From NCBI RefSeq assembly GCF_965278975.1, contig NZ_OZ257126.1, positions 4,526,001-4,590,000 on the forward strand: a stretch of DNA of 64,000 nt, written 5' to 3'. How positions within the stretch are numbered: position 1 is the first letter of the stretch; every line of letters starts with the position of its first letter. The notes beneath the pieces were generated by a model. That model searched no databases and was not told the origin of the DNA. It saw only the letters and a list, made by a program, of their open reading frames with translations. The translations under genes and the position numbers were made by a program. Origin of the DNA: Ferrovibrio sp965278975 (lineage in GTDB: Bacteria > Pseudomonadota > Alphaproteobacteria > Ferrovibrionales > Ferrovibrionaceae). This document shows, one piece after another, positions 44,839-54,300 of the stretch.

Positions 44839-46251
44839 ATGCACCGCACGCGGAATGTCAAAATCGTTGCCACCCTGGGCCCGGCCAGTTCGCAGCCGGA
44901 GCAGATTCGCGCCCTGGTAGAGGCTGGCGCCGATGTTTTTCGGCTGAATTTCAGCCATGGCAGCCATGACGACCACCGCGCCCGCATCCGCGCCGTCCGC
45001 GCCCTGGAACACGAAATGGGCCAGCCGATCGGATTGCTGGCCGATCTGCAGGGGCCGAAGCTGCGCATCGGCACCTTCAAGGATGGCGCCGTGGAACTGG
45101 TGGCCGGGCAGCGTTTCCGCCTCGATGGCGAAGCGGCACCGGGCGATTCGGGCCGCGTCGCCCTGCCCCACCCGGAGGTGATGGCGGCGCTGACACCCGG
45201 CACCGAATTGCTGCTGGATGATGGCAAGCTGCGGCTGAAAGTCGCCGCCACCGGCGGCGGCTGGGCCGAGGCCGAAGTGCTGGTCGGCGGGCGCCTGAGC
45301 GACCGCAAGGGCGTGAACCTGCCGGGCGCGCTGATCCCGATGAGTCCGCTGACGCCGAAGGACCGCGCCGATCTCGTGGTGGCGCTGGAGATGGGTGTCG
45401 ACTGGGTGGCGCTGAGCTTCGTGCAGCGGCCCGAGGATCTGGAGGAAGCGCGCGGGCTGATCCAGGGCCGCGCGGCGTTGCTGGCCAAGATCGAGAAGCC
45501 GGCGGCGATCAGCTGCCTGCCGCAACTGGTGGAACTGGCCGATGCGCTGATGGTGGCGCGCGGCGATCTCGGCGTCGAAATGCCGCTGGCGGAAGTGCCG
45601 GGTTTGCAGAAGCGCATCGTGCGGCTGGCGCGGCGCGCCGGCAAGCCGGTGGTGGTCGCCACCCAGATGCTGGAAAGCATGATCAAGGCGCCGGTGCCGA
45701 CGCGTGCCGAGGTCTCCGATGTCGCAACGGCTGTATATGATGGTGCGGATGCGCTGATGCTCTCGGCGGAAACCGCGTCCGGCGATCATCCGGTCGCCGC
45801 CGTCAGCACGATGGATTCGATTGCGGCACAGGTGGAGCGCGATCCGCATTATCGCGGCATCATGGATGCCGAACATGCCAGCCCGGACTCAACGTCTGCC
45901 GATGCGATCACGGCGGCGGCACGCCAGGTGGCGGAAACCATCAACGCGGTTGCCATCGTCACTTACACCATGTCCGGCTCCACTGCCTTGCGCGCGGCGC
46001 GCGAGCGGCCGAAATCGCCGATCCTCTGCCTCACGCCAGCTGTGGCCACGGCGCGGCGCCTGGCGCTGGCCTGGGGCGTCAATCCGGTGGTATCACCCGA
46101 TGCGGTGGACTTCTCCGACATGGTGCAGCGGGCGGCCGCCATGGCGCGCGAAAGCGGCCTGGCGAAGCCGAACGATTACCTCGTCATCACCGCTGGCGTG
46201 CCGTTTGGCACGCCCGGCCGCACCAATGTGCTGCGCATCGCCAAGGCCTGA
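44839..46251 (+). CDS. pyk: pyruvate kinase
   Basis: Last step of glycolysis, phosphoenolpyruvate plus ADP to pyruvate plus ATP. 470 residues from the ATG at 44839, preceded by AAGGA; an upstream in-frame start at 44767 is rejected. The N-terminus has RNVKIVATLGPASS and FRLNFSHGSH. The active-site segment is LLAKIEKPAAI, with MVARGDLGVEMP for metal binding and ATQMLESMI. The C-terminal allosteric domain is present. It is followed by the DUF486 gene 5 bases later. Confidence 0.97.
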   Translation: MHRTRNVKIVATLGPASSQPEQIRALVEAGADVFRLNFSHGSHDDHRARIRAVRALEHEMGQPIGLLADLQGPKLRIGTFKDGAVELVAGQRFRLDGEAAPGDSGRVALPHPEVMAALTPGTELLLDDGKLRLKVAATGGGWAEAEVLVGGRLSDRKGVNLPGALIPMSPLTPKDRADLVVALEMGVDWVALSFVQRPEDLEEARGLIQGRAALLAKIEKPAAISCLPQLVELADALMVARGDLGVEMPLAEVPGLQKRIVRLARRAGKPVVVATQMLESMIKAPVPTRAEVSDVATAVYDGADALMLSAETASGDHPVAAVSTMDSIAAQVERDPHYRGIMDAEHASPDSTSADAITAAARQVAETINAVAIVTYTMSGSTALRAARERPKSPILCLTPAVATARRLALAWGVNPVVSPDAVDFSDMVQRAAAMARESGLAKPNDYLVITAGVPFGTPGRTNVLRIAKA

Positions 46252-46256
46252 CAATC

Positions 46257-46589
46257 ATGACCACGATCCTGCTGCTGATCGGCTCCAATGTGCTGATGAC
46301 TTTCGCCTGGTATTGGCACCTGAAATTCCCGGAACAGATTCTGTGGAAGGTGATCGCGATAAGCTGGGGTATCGCGCTGTTTGAATACTGCCTCGCCGTG
46401 CCAGCCAACCGCATCGGCTATAGCACCGGCGGCTTCACGGCGGCACAGCTCAAGATCACCCAGGAGGTGATCACGCTGGTCGTCTTCGCGCTGTTCTCGA
46501 TCTTCTATCTGGGCGAGGCGATCCGCTGGAACTACGTCGCCGCCTTCGCCTGCCTGGTGGCGGCAGTGGTGTTCATCTTCAAGTTCTGA
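46257..46589 (+). CDS. DMT family / DUF486 membrane protein
   Basis: 110-residue inner-membrane protein with four transmembrane helices. DUF486 signature stretches include NVLMTFAWYWHLKF, AISWGIALFEYCLAVPANRIGY and QLKITQEVITLVVF. Function unknown; members resemble small drug/metabolite transporter subunits. It is 5 bases after pyk and co-directional. Confidence 0.93.
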   Translation: MTTILLLIGSNVLMTFAWYWHLKFPEQILWKVIAISWGIALFEYCLAVPANRIGYSTGGFTAAQLKITQEVITLVVFALFSIFYLGEAIRWNYVAAFACLVAAVVFIFKF

Positions 46590-46609
46590 GGGATCAGAGC
46601 TCTGGAAAC

Positions 46610-47149
46610 TCAGAGTTCCTTGGCGTCCAGCTTGCGCCGCACGTCCTTCAGCTTGTTGGCCATGTCCGCCAGATGCGGGTTGGCCGCCATGGCGCGGCGA
46701 TAGGCTTTCAGGGCTTCCGGCAGGTTATCAAGCCGCTCCATGATCACGCCCAGGCCGGCCAGGGCGCCGAAATGGCGCGGCTCCAGCCGCAGGGTGCGCT
46801 CCACATCGGCCACCGAGGCGGCATAGTCCCCGGCCATGAAACGCACCGTGGCGCGCTTGTTATAGGCCTCGGCGAAATCGCCCTTCAGCTCGATCATGGC
46901 GGTGAAAATCTGGTCGGCGCGGTGCAGCTCGCCCTGGTTCATCAGCTGCACGCCGGATTGCAGCAGGCTGTCCAGCGTGTCGGAACCGGAAACGCCCCAG
47001 GCCTCCCAGATCTTGCGCTCGATCTGGCGGGCCTCGATCGGGTTCTCGGTTTCCTGCAGTTTCTCGAACAATACGTCGAGTGTCTCGGCTGCCCGCGCGG
47101 GCGCCGCGAAAATCAGCAAAAAAACCAGAAGACTCCAGCCGATCCGCAT
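46610..47149 (-). CDS. periplasmic TPR protein
   Basis: 179 residues from the ATG at 47147-47149. A signal peptide (RIGWSLLVFLLIFAAPARAAE) is followed by three or so tetratricopeptide units (GELHRADQIFTAMIELKGDFAEAYNKRATVRFMAGDYAAS-type helices). A longer frame to 47200 places charged sequence before the signal peptide. Likely a soluble periplasmic scaffold; partners unknown. Confidence 0.85.
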   Translation of the reverse strand: MRIGWSLLVFLLIFAAPARAAETLDVLFEKLQETENPIEARQIERKIWEAWGVSGSDTLDSLLQSGVQLMNQGELHRADQIFTAMIELKGDFAEAYNKRATVRFMAGDYAASVADVERTLRLEPRHFGALAGLGVIMERLDNLPEALKAYRRAMAANPHLADMANKLKDVRRKLDAKEL

Positions 47150-47262
47150 GGCGGTCAGGTTAATGCCGCATTTTTCCGGGGGCAAGACGGAATAAATCAC
47201 ATTCCCGCGCGTCTCACTTATCGAGGGCAGGACGTTTCAACCACCCATAAAAGGGGAACCGC

Positions 47263-47649
47263 ATGACGATCAAAACCACCCTGGCCGGCCTCGGGCTGGC
47301 CCTGCTGCTGGCGGCCTGTGCCGCCGACATGGCGCCGGCCAAGCCCGGCAGCAGCGCCATTGGCAGCGTACTCACCGATGCCAAGGGCATGACGCTCTAT
47401 ACCTTCGACCGCGATGCCACGCCGGGCAAATCGGCCTGCAACGGGCCCTGCGCCACCAACTGGCCGCCGCTGATGGCGATGGCCGATGCCAAGGCGATGG
47501 GTGACTGGACGGTGATCACCCGCGATGATGGCGGCAAGCAATGGGCCTACAAGGGCAAGCCGCTTTATACCTGGGCCAAGGACACCAAGCCGGGCGACAC
47601 CACCGGCGACGGCTTCCTCAACAATGCCTGGCATGCGGCCCGGCCCTGA
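47263..47649 (+). CDS. secreted-repeat lipoprotein (COG4315-like)
   Basis: 128 residues. Lipoprotein signal peptide with lipobox LLAAC (C19), so membrane-anchored. The body contains two copies of the 'secreted repeat' motif, SVLTDAKGMTLYTFDRD with CNGPCATNWPPL, and KQWAYKGKPLYTWAKDTKPGD. Related proteins are of unknown function, often near oxidative-stress or ECF genes. Here it precedes an ECF sigma gene on the same strand and is a possible regulon member. Confidence 0.88.
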   Translation: MTIKTTLAGLGLALLLAACAADMAPAKPGSSAIGSVLTDAKGMTLYTFDRDATPGKSACNGPCATNWPPLMAMADAKAMGDWTVITRDDGGKQWAYKGKPLYTWAKDTKPGDTTGDGFLNNAWHAARP

Positions 47650-47658
47650 GGCATCCTG

Positions 47659-47685
47659 CCGGCCTGGGTATTTCACCTGGGCCGG
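47659..47685 (+). terminator. hairpin between lipoprotein and ECF sigma gene
   Basis: An 11-bp stem (47659-47669 with 47675-47685, two wobble pairs) with loop ATTTC. The downstream T content is poor, so it may only weaken read-through into the sigma factor gene. Confidence 0.4.
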
Positions 47686-47710
47686 TTAGCCTTATGCTTT
47701 CGCCCTCCTG

Positions 47711-48259
47711 ATGCTTTTTCGACGCCGTGAACCGCATTTGCTGGAAGCGGAGATTCCGCGCTTGCGGCGCTATGCCCGCACGCTGTGCCGCGATGCCACG
47801 CAGGCCGACGATCTGGTGCAGGAAAGCCTTGCCAAGGCATTGGCCGCCTGGGGCCAGCGCCGCGAGGATGGCGCATTGCGGCCCTGGCTGTTCGCCATCC
47901 TGCACAATACCTGGGCCAATGGCCTGCGCCGCGACTACACCCGGCCGGACGGCGTGGCGCTGGATGAAAGCGTGGATGAACCCGCAGTCAGCGGCGGTCA
48001 GATCGAACGGCTGGAATTGCTCGACTTGGCAGTGGCACTGGACCGCTTAAGCGAGGAGCAGCGCAGCCTGCTGCTGCTGGTCGCCGTGGAAGGATTGAGC
48101 TACGAGGAAGCCGCCCGCGTGCAGGGCGTGGCGCTCGGCACCGTGATGTCGCGCCTGACCCGCGCCCGCGACCGGCTGCACCGCCTGCTGCATGGCGAGA
48201 GCGATGCCGACCCGAACCGCCCGCGCCAGAAGGGCCCGAGCCTGAGGAGAGTGAAATGA
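47711..48259 (+). CDS. ECF-type RNA polymerase sigma factor
   Basis: 182 residues. Sigma region 2 is near residues 15-75 (RYARTLCRDATQADDLVQESLAKALA, then PWLFAILHNTWANGLRR). Region 4 is near residues 100-155 (LLLVAVEGLSYEEAARVQGVALGTVMSRLTRARDRLHRLL). There is no region 3, as expected for group 4. The stop overlaps the anti-sigma start (ATGA), giving stoichiometric coupling. The stimulus is unknown. Confidence 0.94.
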   Translation: MLFRRREPHLLEAEIPRLRRYARTLCRDATQADDLVQESLAKALAAWGQRREDGALRPWLFAILHNTWANGLRRDYTRPDGVALDESVDEPAVSGGQIERLELLDLAVALDRLSEEQRSLLLLVAVEGLSYEEAARVQGVALGTVMSRLTRARDRLHRLLHGESDADPNRPRQKGPSLRRVK

Positions 48260-49038
48260 GCGACCGCGACGAGACCATCGACGACGCGACGCTGCATGCC
48301 TATGTCGATGACCGGCTGAACGCCGCCGAGCGCGGCCGCGTCGAAGCCTATCTGCTGCGCAGCCCGGAAGCCGCCGCCCGCGTCACCGCCTGGCAGGAGC
48401 AGGCCGATGCGTTGCGCCAGCATTATGCGCCACAACTTGATGAAACGATGCCGGCTATGCTCGGTACCGTGTTCCTGCGCCCGACTTTCGCCGAGCGCAC
48501 CGGCCGCCTGCTGCCGCGCATCGCCGCCCTGCTGCTGGTGGCGGCGCTTGGCGCCGGGCTTGGCTGGTGGGGCCGTGGCGCGGTTTCCGAACGCCATCCC
48601 CAGGTGGCAGCGGCGCCGCTATCGCGCGAAGCGGCGCGGGCGCATCTGCTCTATACGGCGGAAGTACTGCATCCGGTGGAAGTGCCGGCGGCAGAAGAAA
48701 AGCATCTCGTCGCCTGGCTCTCCAAGCGGCTCGGCACGCAATTGAAGGCGCCCTATCTGGCGGAAGCCGGTTTCAGCCTGATCGGCGGGCGCCTTCTGCC
48801 GGCGGCCAGCAATGGGGCCGCGGCGCAGTTCATGTACGAGAACAAGCGCGGCGAAAGGCTGACGCTCTATGTCCGCTCCGGCGAGCCCGGCACCGATACC
48901 GCCTTCCATTTCAACGAGCAGAATGGCGCCGCCGGTTTCTACTGGATCGATGGTGGCTACGGCTATGCCCTGGTCGGCGCGCTGGAACGCGACAAGCTGC
49001 TGCCGATTGCCCGCGCCGTGTATGCGCAGTTGAACTAA
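48256..49038 (+). CDS. membrane-bound anti-sigma factor
   Basis: 260 residues. The N-terminal cytoplasmic anti-sigma domain (LHAYVDDRLNAAERGRVEAYLLRSPEAAARVTAW) has no zinc-binding HxxxCxxC motif. One transmembrane helix lies near residues 92-108 (IAALLLVAALGAGLGWWG). The periplasmic domain (about 115-260) is probably the signal-sensing part. It overlaps the ECF gene by 4 bases. The C-terminal domain resembles those of other alphaproteobacterial ECF anti-sigma proteins. Confidence 0.9.
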   Translation: MSDRDETIDDATLHAYVDDRLNAAERGRVEAYLLRSPEAAARVTAWQEQADALRQHYAPQLDETMPAMLGTVFLRPTFAERTGRLLPRIAALLLVAALGAGLGWWGRGAVSERHPQVAAAPLSREAARAHLLYTAEVLHPVEVPAAEEKHLVAWLSKRLGTQLKAPYLAEAGFSLIGGRLLPAASNGAAAQFMYENKRGERLTLYVRSGEPGTDTAFHFNEQNGAAGFYWIDGGYGYALVGALERDKLLPIARAVYAQLN

Positions 49039-49053
49039 AACAACTCGACAATC

Positions 49054-49139
49054 GTCATGGCCCGCGAAGGCGGGCCATCCACGAGTTCTTCTTTTTAAAA
49101 AGCAAATCGTGGATGCCCCGGCCAAGCCGGGGCAAGACG
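49054..49139. repeat. paired palindromic repeat, ATCCACGA family
   Basis: The left unit is GTCATGGCCCG...GGGCCATCCACGAG. The right unit is ATCGTGGATGCCCCGG...GGGGCAAGAC. It lies between convergent anti-sigma and thioesterase genes. Same architecture and conserved ATCCACGA/TCGTGGAT edges as the pair at 18038. Confidence 0.75.
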
Positions 49140-49157
49140 ATGTAGGTATGTATGGCG

Positions 49158-49595
49158 TTAACCCAGCAGGAAATGCGCGTGGGCGGCGGCGACCGGCTTG
49201 GCCGGATCATCCTGCCAGGCTTCGGCGCGTACATTCGCCACGCGGCGGCCATGCTTGGTGATGGTGGCGCGCGCAAACGTTTCCACCGGCTTGGCCGAGC
49301 GCAGGTAATCGACGCTCAAGTCGATGATCTTCGGGATCGTGTCGGTCTCTGCGGCGAAAATAAGCTGGATGATCGCCGCCGATTCCAGCAGCGCGCCGAG
49401 CACGCCGCCATGCAGAGCCGGCAGTTGCGCATTGCCGATCAGCTTCGGGTCGCCGGGCAGCACGCAGAGCGGCCCGCCTTCGCCCTTGCGCACCTGAAGC
49501 CCGAGAAAACGCAGATACGGCACCGCCTGCACGAAGCGGGCATAATCCTCGGCCTGGCGCGCCTCGCGGACGAAATTCTGCAAATCGCTGCTCAT
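49158..49595 (-). CDS. PaaI-type hotdog thioesterase (second of a pair)
   Basis: 145 residues from the ATG at 49593-49595. The hotdog-fold signature ALHGGVLGALLESAAIIQLI is followed by the strand IIDLSVDYLRSAKPVETFARATI. The typical HGG motif and the conserved acidic residue (E in LLESAA) are visible. It probably hydrolyses acyl-CoA thioesters; the substrate is unknown. It overlaps its upstream paralogue by 4 bases (ATGA). Confidence 0.9.
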   Translation of the reverse strand: MSSDLQNFVREARQAEDYARFVQAVPYLRFLGLQVRKGEGGPLCVLPGDPKLIGNAQLPALHGGVLGALLESAAIIQLIFAAETDTIPKIIDLSVDYLRSAKPVETFARATITKHGRRVANVRAEAWQDDPAKPVAAAHAHFLLG

Positions 49596-50077
49596 GCCGT
49601 CGGCTCCTTGCGGCGCGGATCCACCGCCGGCTTGTCGGACGAGCCGAGCATGAAGGTGGCGACGCAGGCAGCAATCAGATCGTCCGGCGCCTCGGCGTGA
49701 TAGGCCCGCGCCCGCACGAAAGCGATGGTGCGGGTGATCTTGTAGCAATGGGCGGCGGCCAATAATTCCACCTCGGCCCGCGCCGGTTTCAGATAGTCGA
49801 TGCGCAGATCCAGGGTGGCAATGGCCTGCAGCTTGCGGGTGCCGGCCAGCACCGCCATGCCACAGACGGTATCGATCAGCGCCGTGACCGCGCCGCCATG
49901 CAGCACGCCGGTGGTGGGGTCGCCCACCAGGTCTGGATTGTAGGGCAAGGCCATCACGGTATCTTCCGCCGCCATACTCACCAGCCGCATGCCGGTGGCG
50001 CCGCAATGCGGAATACCCTTGCGGATATAAGCATCGATGATTTTCGGGTCGACGCCGGCGGGATCGATCTCGCTCAT
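49592..50077 (-). CDS. PaaI-type hotdog thioesterase (first of a pair)
   Basis: 161 residues from the ATG at 50075-50077; a longer frame to 50110 runs into the epimerase gene. The hotdog signature GVLHGGAVTALIDTVCGMAVL and TLDLRIDYLKPARAEVELLA are clear, with D in LIDTV as the probable catalytic acid, in contrast to E in the sister protein. The start overlaps the epimerase stop by 4 bases. Two consecutive divergent paralogues suggest a heteromer or two chain-length specificities. Confidence 0.9.
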   Translation of the reverse strand: MSEIDPAGVDPKIIDAYIRKGIPHCGATGMRLVSMAAEDTVMALPYNPDLVGDPTTGVLHGGAVTALIDTVCGMAVLAGTRKLQAIATLDLRIDYLKPARAEVELLAAAHCYKITRTIAFVRARAYHAEAPDDLIAACVATFMLGSSDKPAVDPRRKEPTA

Positions 50078-51060
50078 GCCTCGTTCCGCCCGTGGTAATT
50101 GCGATACCATTCGACGAAGCGGGGTACACCGACATCGATCGGCGTGGTCGGCTCGAAACCGAGATCGTTACGGATCGCCTCGATATCGGCATAGGTCGAT
50201 TTGACATCGCCGGGCTGCAACGGCAGCAGGCGCTTTTCCGCCTTACGGCCCAGGGCCTGCTCCAGCACCTCGATCAGGCGCAGCAATTCTTCCGGCTTGT
50301 TATTGCCGATATTGTAGACCTTGTATGGCCGGCCCTGCTCGTTCGGCGGCGCCGGATTATCCAGGCAGGCGATGATGCCGCGCACGATGTCGTCGATATA
50401 GGTGAAGTCGCGCTGCATGTCGCCGTGATTGAACACGTCGATCGGCTTGCCTTCCAGGATCGCCTTGGTGAACAGGTACATCGCCATGTCCGGCCGGCCC
50501 CAGGGGCCATAGACGGTGAAGAAGCGCAGCCCGGTCTGCGGAATATGGAACAGATGCGCATAGGCATGGCTGATCAGTTCGTCCGCCTTCTTGGTGGCGG
50601 CATAAAGCGATACCGGCTGATCGACACGATCTTCAACGGCAAACGGCAGCTTGGTATTGCCGCCATAGACCGAGGAAGACGAGGCATAGACCAGATGCTG
50701 CAGCTTCGGCCATTGCCGGCACAATTCCAGGATCGCGGTATGGCCCATCAGGTTGGCGCGGATATAAGCGAAGGGGTTGATCAGCGAATAGCGCACGCCG
50801 GCCTGGGCGGCGAGATGGACGACGCGGGTGACCGGCTCATGTGCCAGCGCCTCACGCATGGCATCCCAGTCGGCAATATCCAGCTTCAGGAAGCGGAAAC
50901 CCTTGCGGCCCTGGAGGCGGGCCAGGCGGGCCTGCTTAAGCGCCGGATCGTAATAGTCATTCAGATTATCGACCCCGATGACCTCTTCCCCGCGCCCCAG
51001 CAGCACCTCGGCGACATGGTATCCGATGAAACCGGCGGCACCGGTGAGCAAAACGGTCAT
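50074..51060 (-). CDS. NAD-dependent sugar epimerase, UDP-glucuronate 4-epimerase type
   Basis: 328-residue extended SDR. The NAD loop is TGAAGFIGYHVAEVLL (6-21), followed by DNLNDYYDPALKQARLARL, which is characteristic of UDP-glucuronate 4-epimerases. The catalytic region has SSSVYGGNTKLPF, with YAATKKADE supplying Y/K. The C-terminus has GNNKPEELLRLIEVLEQALG and MQRDFTYIDDIVRGI. It makes UDP-galacturonate for surface polysaccharide. First gene of a three-gene overlapping run with two thioesterases. Confidence 0.92.
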   Translation of the reverse strand: MTVLLTGAAGFIGYHVAEVLLGRGEEVIGVDNLNDYYDPALKQARLARLQGRKGFRFLKLDIADWDAMREALAHEPVTRVVHLAAQAGVRYSLINPFAYIRANLMGHTAILELCRQWPKLQHLVYASSSSVYGGNTKLPFAVEDRVDQPVSLYAATKKADELISHAYAHLFHIPQTGLRFFTVYGPWGRPDMAMYLFTKAILEGKPIDVFNHGDMQRDFTYIDDIVRGIIACLDNPAPPNEQGRPYKVYNIGNNKPEELLRLIEVLEQALGRKAEKRLLPLQPGDVKSTYADIEAIRNDLGFEPTTPIDVGVPRFVEWYRNYHGRNEA

Positions 51061-51324
51061 GGACAGGTCCTTATGCGGGCCGGAAAACCGCCTGGAACGC
51101 TCGCCCGGAACACGGGGCGGAACGCTTGGGCGTTGCCTCTCATTGACTATGGCGGGCTATCTACCAGAATCAAAGCAAAGAGCAACCGGCCCGGATAGCG
51201 CCTGCCAGGCGATAATAAAGCTATCGACTCAGGCCCCGGCTGGTTTATAATTAGGTCAGTATTGCTTACCTATTTGGTCCGAACCCCAGGGCCAGTGGCA
51301 ATACGGCAGCAGGAGGAAAACGGG

Positions 51325-54300
51325 ATGCTGACGAATGTCACGCTCGACGACAAATACACCCTGGAAAAGGGGCGTGTGTTCCTCACCGGCACCCAGGCGC
51401 TGGTGCGCCTCCCCATGCTGCAACGTAAGCGCGACCTGCTTGCCGGTCTGAATACCGGCTGCTTCATCTCCGGCTATCGCGGCTCGCCGCTCGGCATGTT
51501 CGATCAGCAGCTCTGGAAGGCACGCAAGTTCCTGAAAGAGAATCACATCCATTTTCAGCCCGGCCTGAATGAAGACATGGCCGCCACCTCGGTCTGGGGC
51601 AGCCAGCAGGTCGGCATGTTCCCGGGCGCGAATTACGATGGCGTATTCGGCGTCTGGTACGGCAAAGGCCCCGGCGTCGACCGCGCCATGGACGTGTTCA
51701 AGCATGCCAATTCGGCTGGCACCTCGCCTAATGGCGGCGTGCTGGCGCTGTGCGGCGACGATCACGGCGCTGCCTCGTCCACGCTGGCGCATCAGTCCGA
51801 GCACATGATGATGGCGGCGATGATTCCGATGCTGAATCCCGCCAGCGTTCAGGAATTCCTCGATTACGGCCTGATCGGCTGGGCGATGTCGCGCTATGCC
51901 GGCATCTGGGTCGGCTTCAAATGCCAGACCGAGACGGTGGAAAGCTCGGCCAGCGTTTCCATCGACCCGGAACGCCTGGTGCTGCAATACCCGACTGATT
52001 TCGCGATGCCGGAAGGCGGCCTCAATATCCGCTGGCCGGATGGCGTGCTGGATCAGGAACTGCGCCTGCAGCAGCACAAGGTCTATGCCGCGCTCGCCTT
52101 TGCACGCGCCAACAAGATCGACCGCGTGGTGATCGACAGCCCGCGCGCGCGCCTTGGCATCATCACCACCGGCAAGTCCTATCTCGATGTGCGCCAGGCC
52201 CTGGACGAACTCGGCATCGACGACAAGCTGGCGGCAGAAATCGGTATCCGGCTCTACAAGGTCGGCATGGTGTGGCCGCTGGAGCGCGAGGGCGCTCGGC
52301 ATTTCGCGGAGGGGCTGGAGGAAGTCCTGGTCGTGGAAGAAAAGCGCGCCATGATCGAGAATCAGCTGAAGGAACAGCTCTACAATTGGCGCGAGGATGT
52401 GCGCCCGCGCGTGGTCGGCAAGTTCGACGAGAACCACGACTGGATCCTCCCCTCTGCCGGTGAGATCAATCCCGGCATGGTGGCCCGCGCCATCTATAAT
52501 CGCATCAAGCGTTTCTACACCAATCCGCTGATGGAAGAGCGCATCGCCTTCCTGGAGCAGAAGGCGCGCGAGAAGAACGTGTTGAAGGTGACCACCCAGC
52601 GCACGCCGTATTTCTGCTCTGGCTGCCCGCACAACACCTCGACCCGCGTGCCGGAAGGCAGCCGCGCCGCCGCCGGCATCGGCTGCCATTTCATGGCGCT
52701 GTGGATGAACCGCGAAACCGCTACCTTCACCCAGATGGGTGGCGAAGGCGTGCCCTGGGTCGGCCAGGCGCCATTCACCAATGAAAAGCACATCTTCGCC
52801 AATCTCGGCGACGGCACCTATTTCCATTCCGGCCTGCTGGCGGTGCGCCAGTCCATCGCCGCCAAGGTGAACATCACCTACAAGATTCTCTACAACGATG
52901 CCGTGGCGATGACCGGCGGCCAGCAGCATGACGGCGTGCTGACCCCGGCCTCGATCACCCAGCAGGTCTATGGCGAAGGCGCCAAGAAGATCATTGTGGT
53001 GACCGACGATCCGGACAAGTATCCCGTTGACACGCCCTGGGCGCCGGGTGTCACCATCCGTCACCGCGACGAACTGGATGCCGTGCAGAAGGAACTGCGC
53101 GAGATTGAAGGCTGCACTGTGCTGGTCTACGACCAGACCTGCGCCGCCGAGAAGCGCCGCCGCCGCAAGCGCGGCACCTTCCCCGATCCGCAGAAACGCG
53201 CCTTCATCAATGATGCGGTGTGTGAAGGCTGCGGCGACTGTTCGGTGAAATCAAACTGCGTCTCGGTCGAGCCGCTGGAAACCGAACTGGGCCGCAAGCG
53301 CAAAATCAACCAATCGGCCTGTAACAAGGATTTCTCCTGCGTCAACGGCTTCTGCCCCTCCTTCGTCACCGTGCATGGCGGCCGCCTGAAGCGTGCCAAG
53401 GTGCAGGCGGGCAAGACCGGCCCTTCGGAAGCTGATATCGCGGCGATGATCGAGAAGCTGCCGAAGCCGGAAGTGCCGGGCCTGGAACAACCCTACAACA
53501 TCCTGATCACCGGCATCGGCGGCACCGGCGTCGTCACCATCGGGCAGATTCTCGGCATGGCGGCGCATCTGGAAGGCTACGGCACCAGCGTGCTGGATTT
53601 CACCGGCCTGGCGCAGAAGAACGGCGCCGTGCTGAGCCATGTGCGCATCGCCAGCGACCCTCAAGACATCCACGCCGTGCGCGTGGCAGCCGGCGGCGCC
53701 GATCTGGTGCTGGGCTGCGACATGGTGGTGGCGGCCAGCCCCGATGCGCTCGACAAGATGCATAGCGGCGCCACCCGCGTGGTGATCAACAGCCACCGCA
53801 CGCCAACCGCCGCCTTCACGCTCAACCCGAATATCCAGTTCGACGAGATCGGCATGGTGCAGGCGATCCGCAAGGCAGCGGGCGACAACCTGAGCGAATT
53901 CCTCGAAGGTACCCGCATCGCGACGGCGCTGATGGGCGATGCCATCGCCACCAACATGTTCATGCTCGGCTATGCCGTGCAGCGCGGCCTGATCCCGCTA
54001 AAATTGGAGGCCGTGCTCAAGGCCATCGAACTGAACGGCGCCACCGTGGAAGGCAATATCCGCGCCCTGAACTGGGGCCGGCTCTATGCCCAGGATCCGA
54101 AGCTGGTGGAAGGCATTGCGCGGCCGGCGATCCCGCCCGCCGAATTGCAGGTTTTCGCCACCAGCCTGGAAGATATCGTCGCCAAGCGGTACGACCTGCT
54201 GGTCGCCTACCAGGACAAGGCCTATGCCGAGAAGTACAAGGCCCTGGTGGAAAGCGTGCGCCAGGCGGAAACCGCCAAGGCCAAGGGCTTCACCGGCCTG

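Noticed and set aside
51256..53064. 602-residue minus-strand frame opposite the oxidoreductase
   Set aside because: Shadow of the indolepyruvate oxidoreductase, which has clear TPP and Fe-S motifs.
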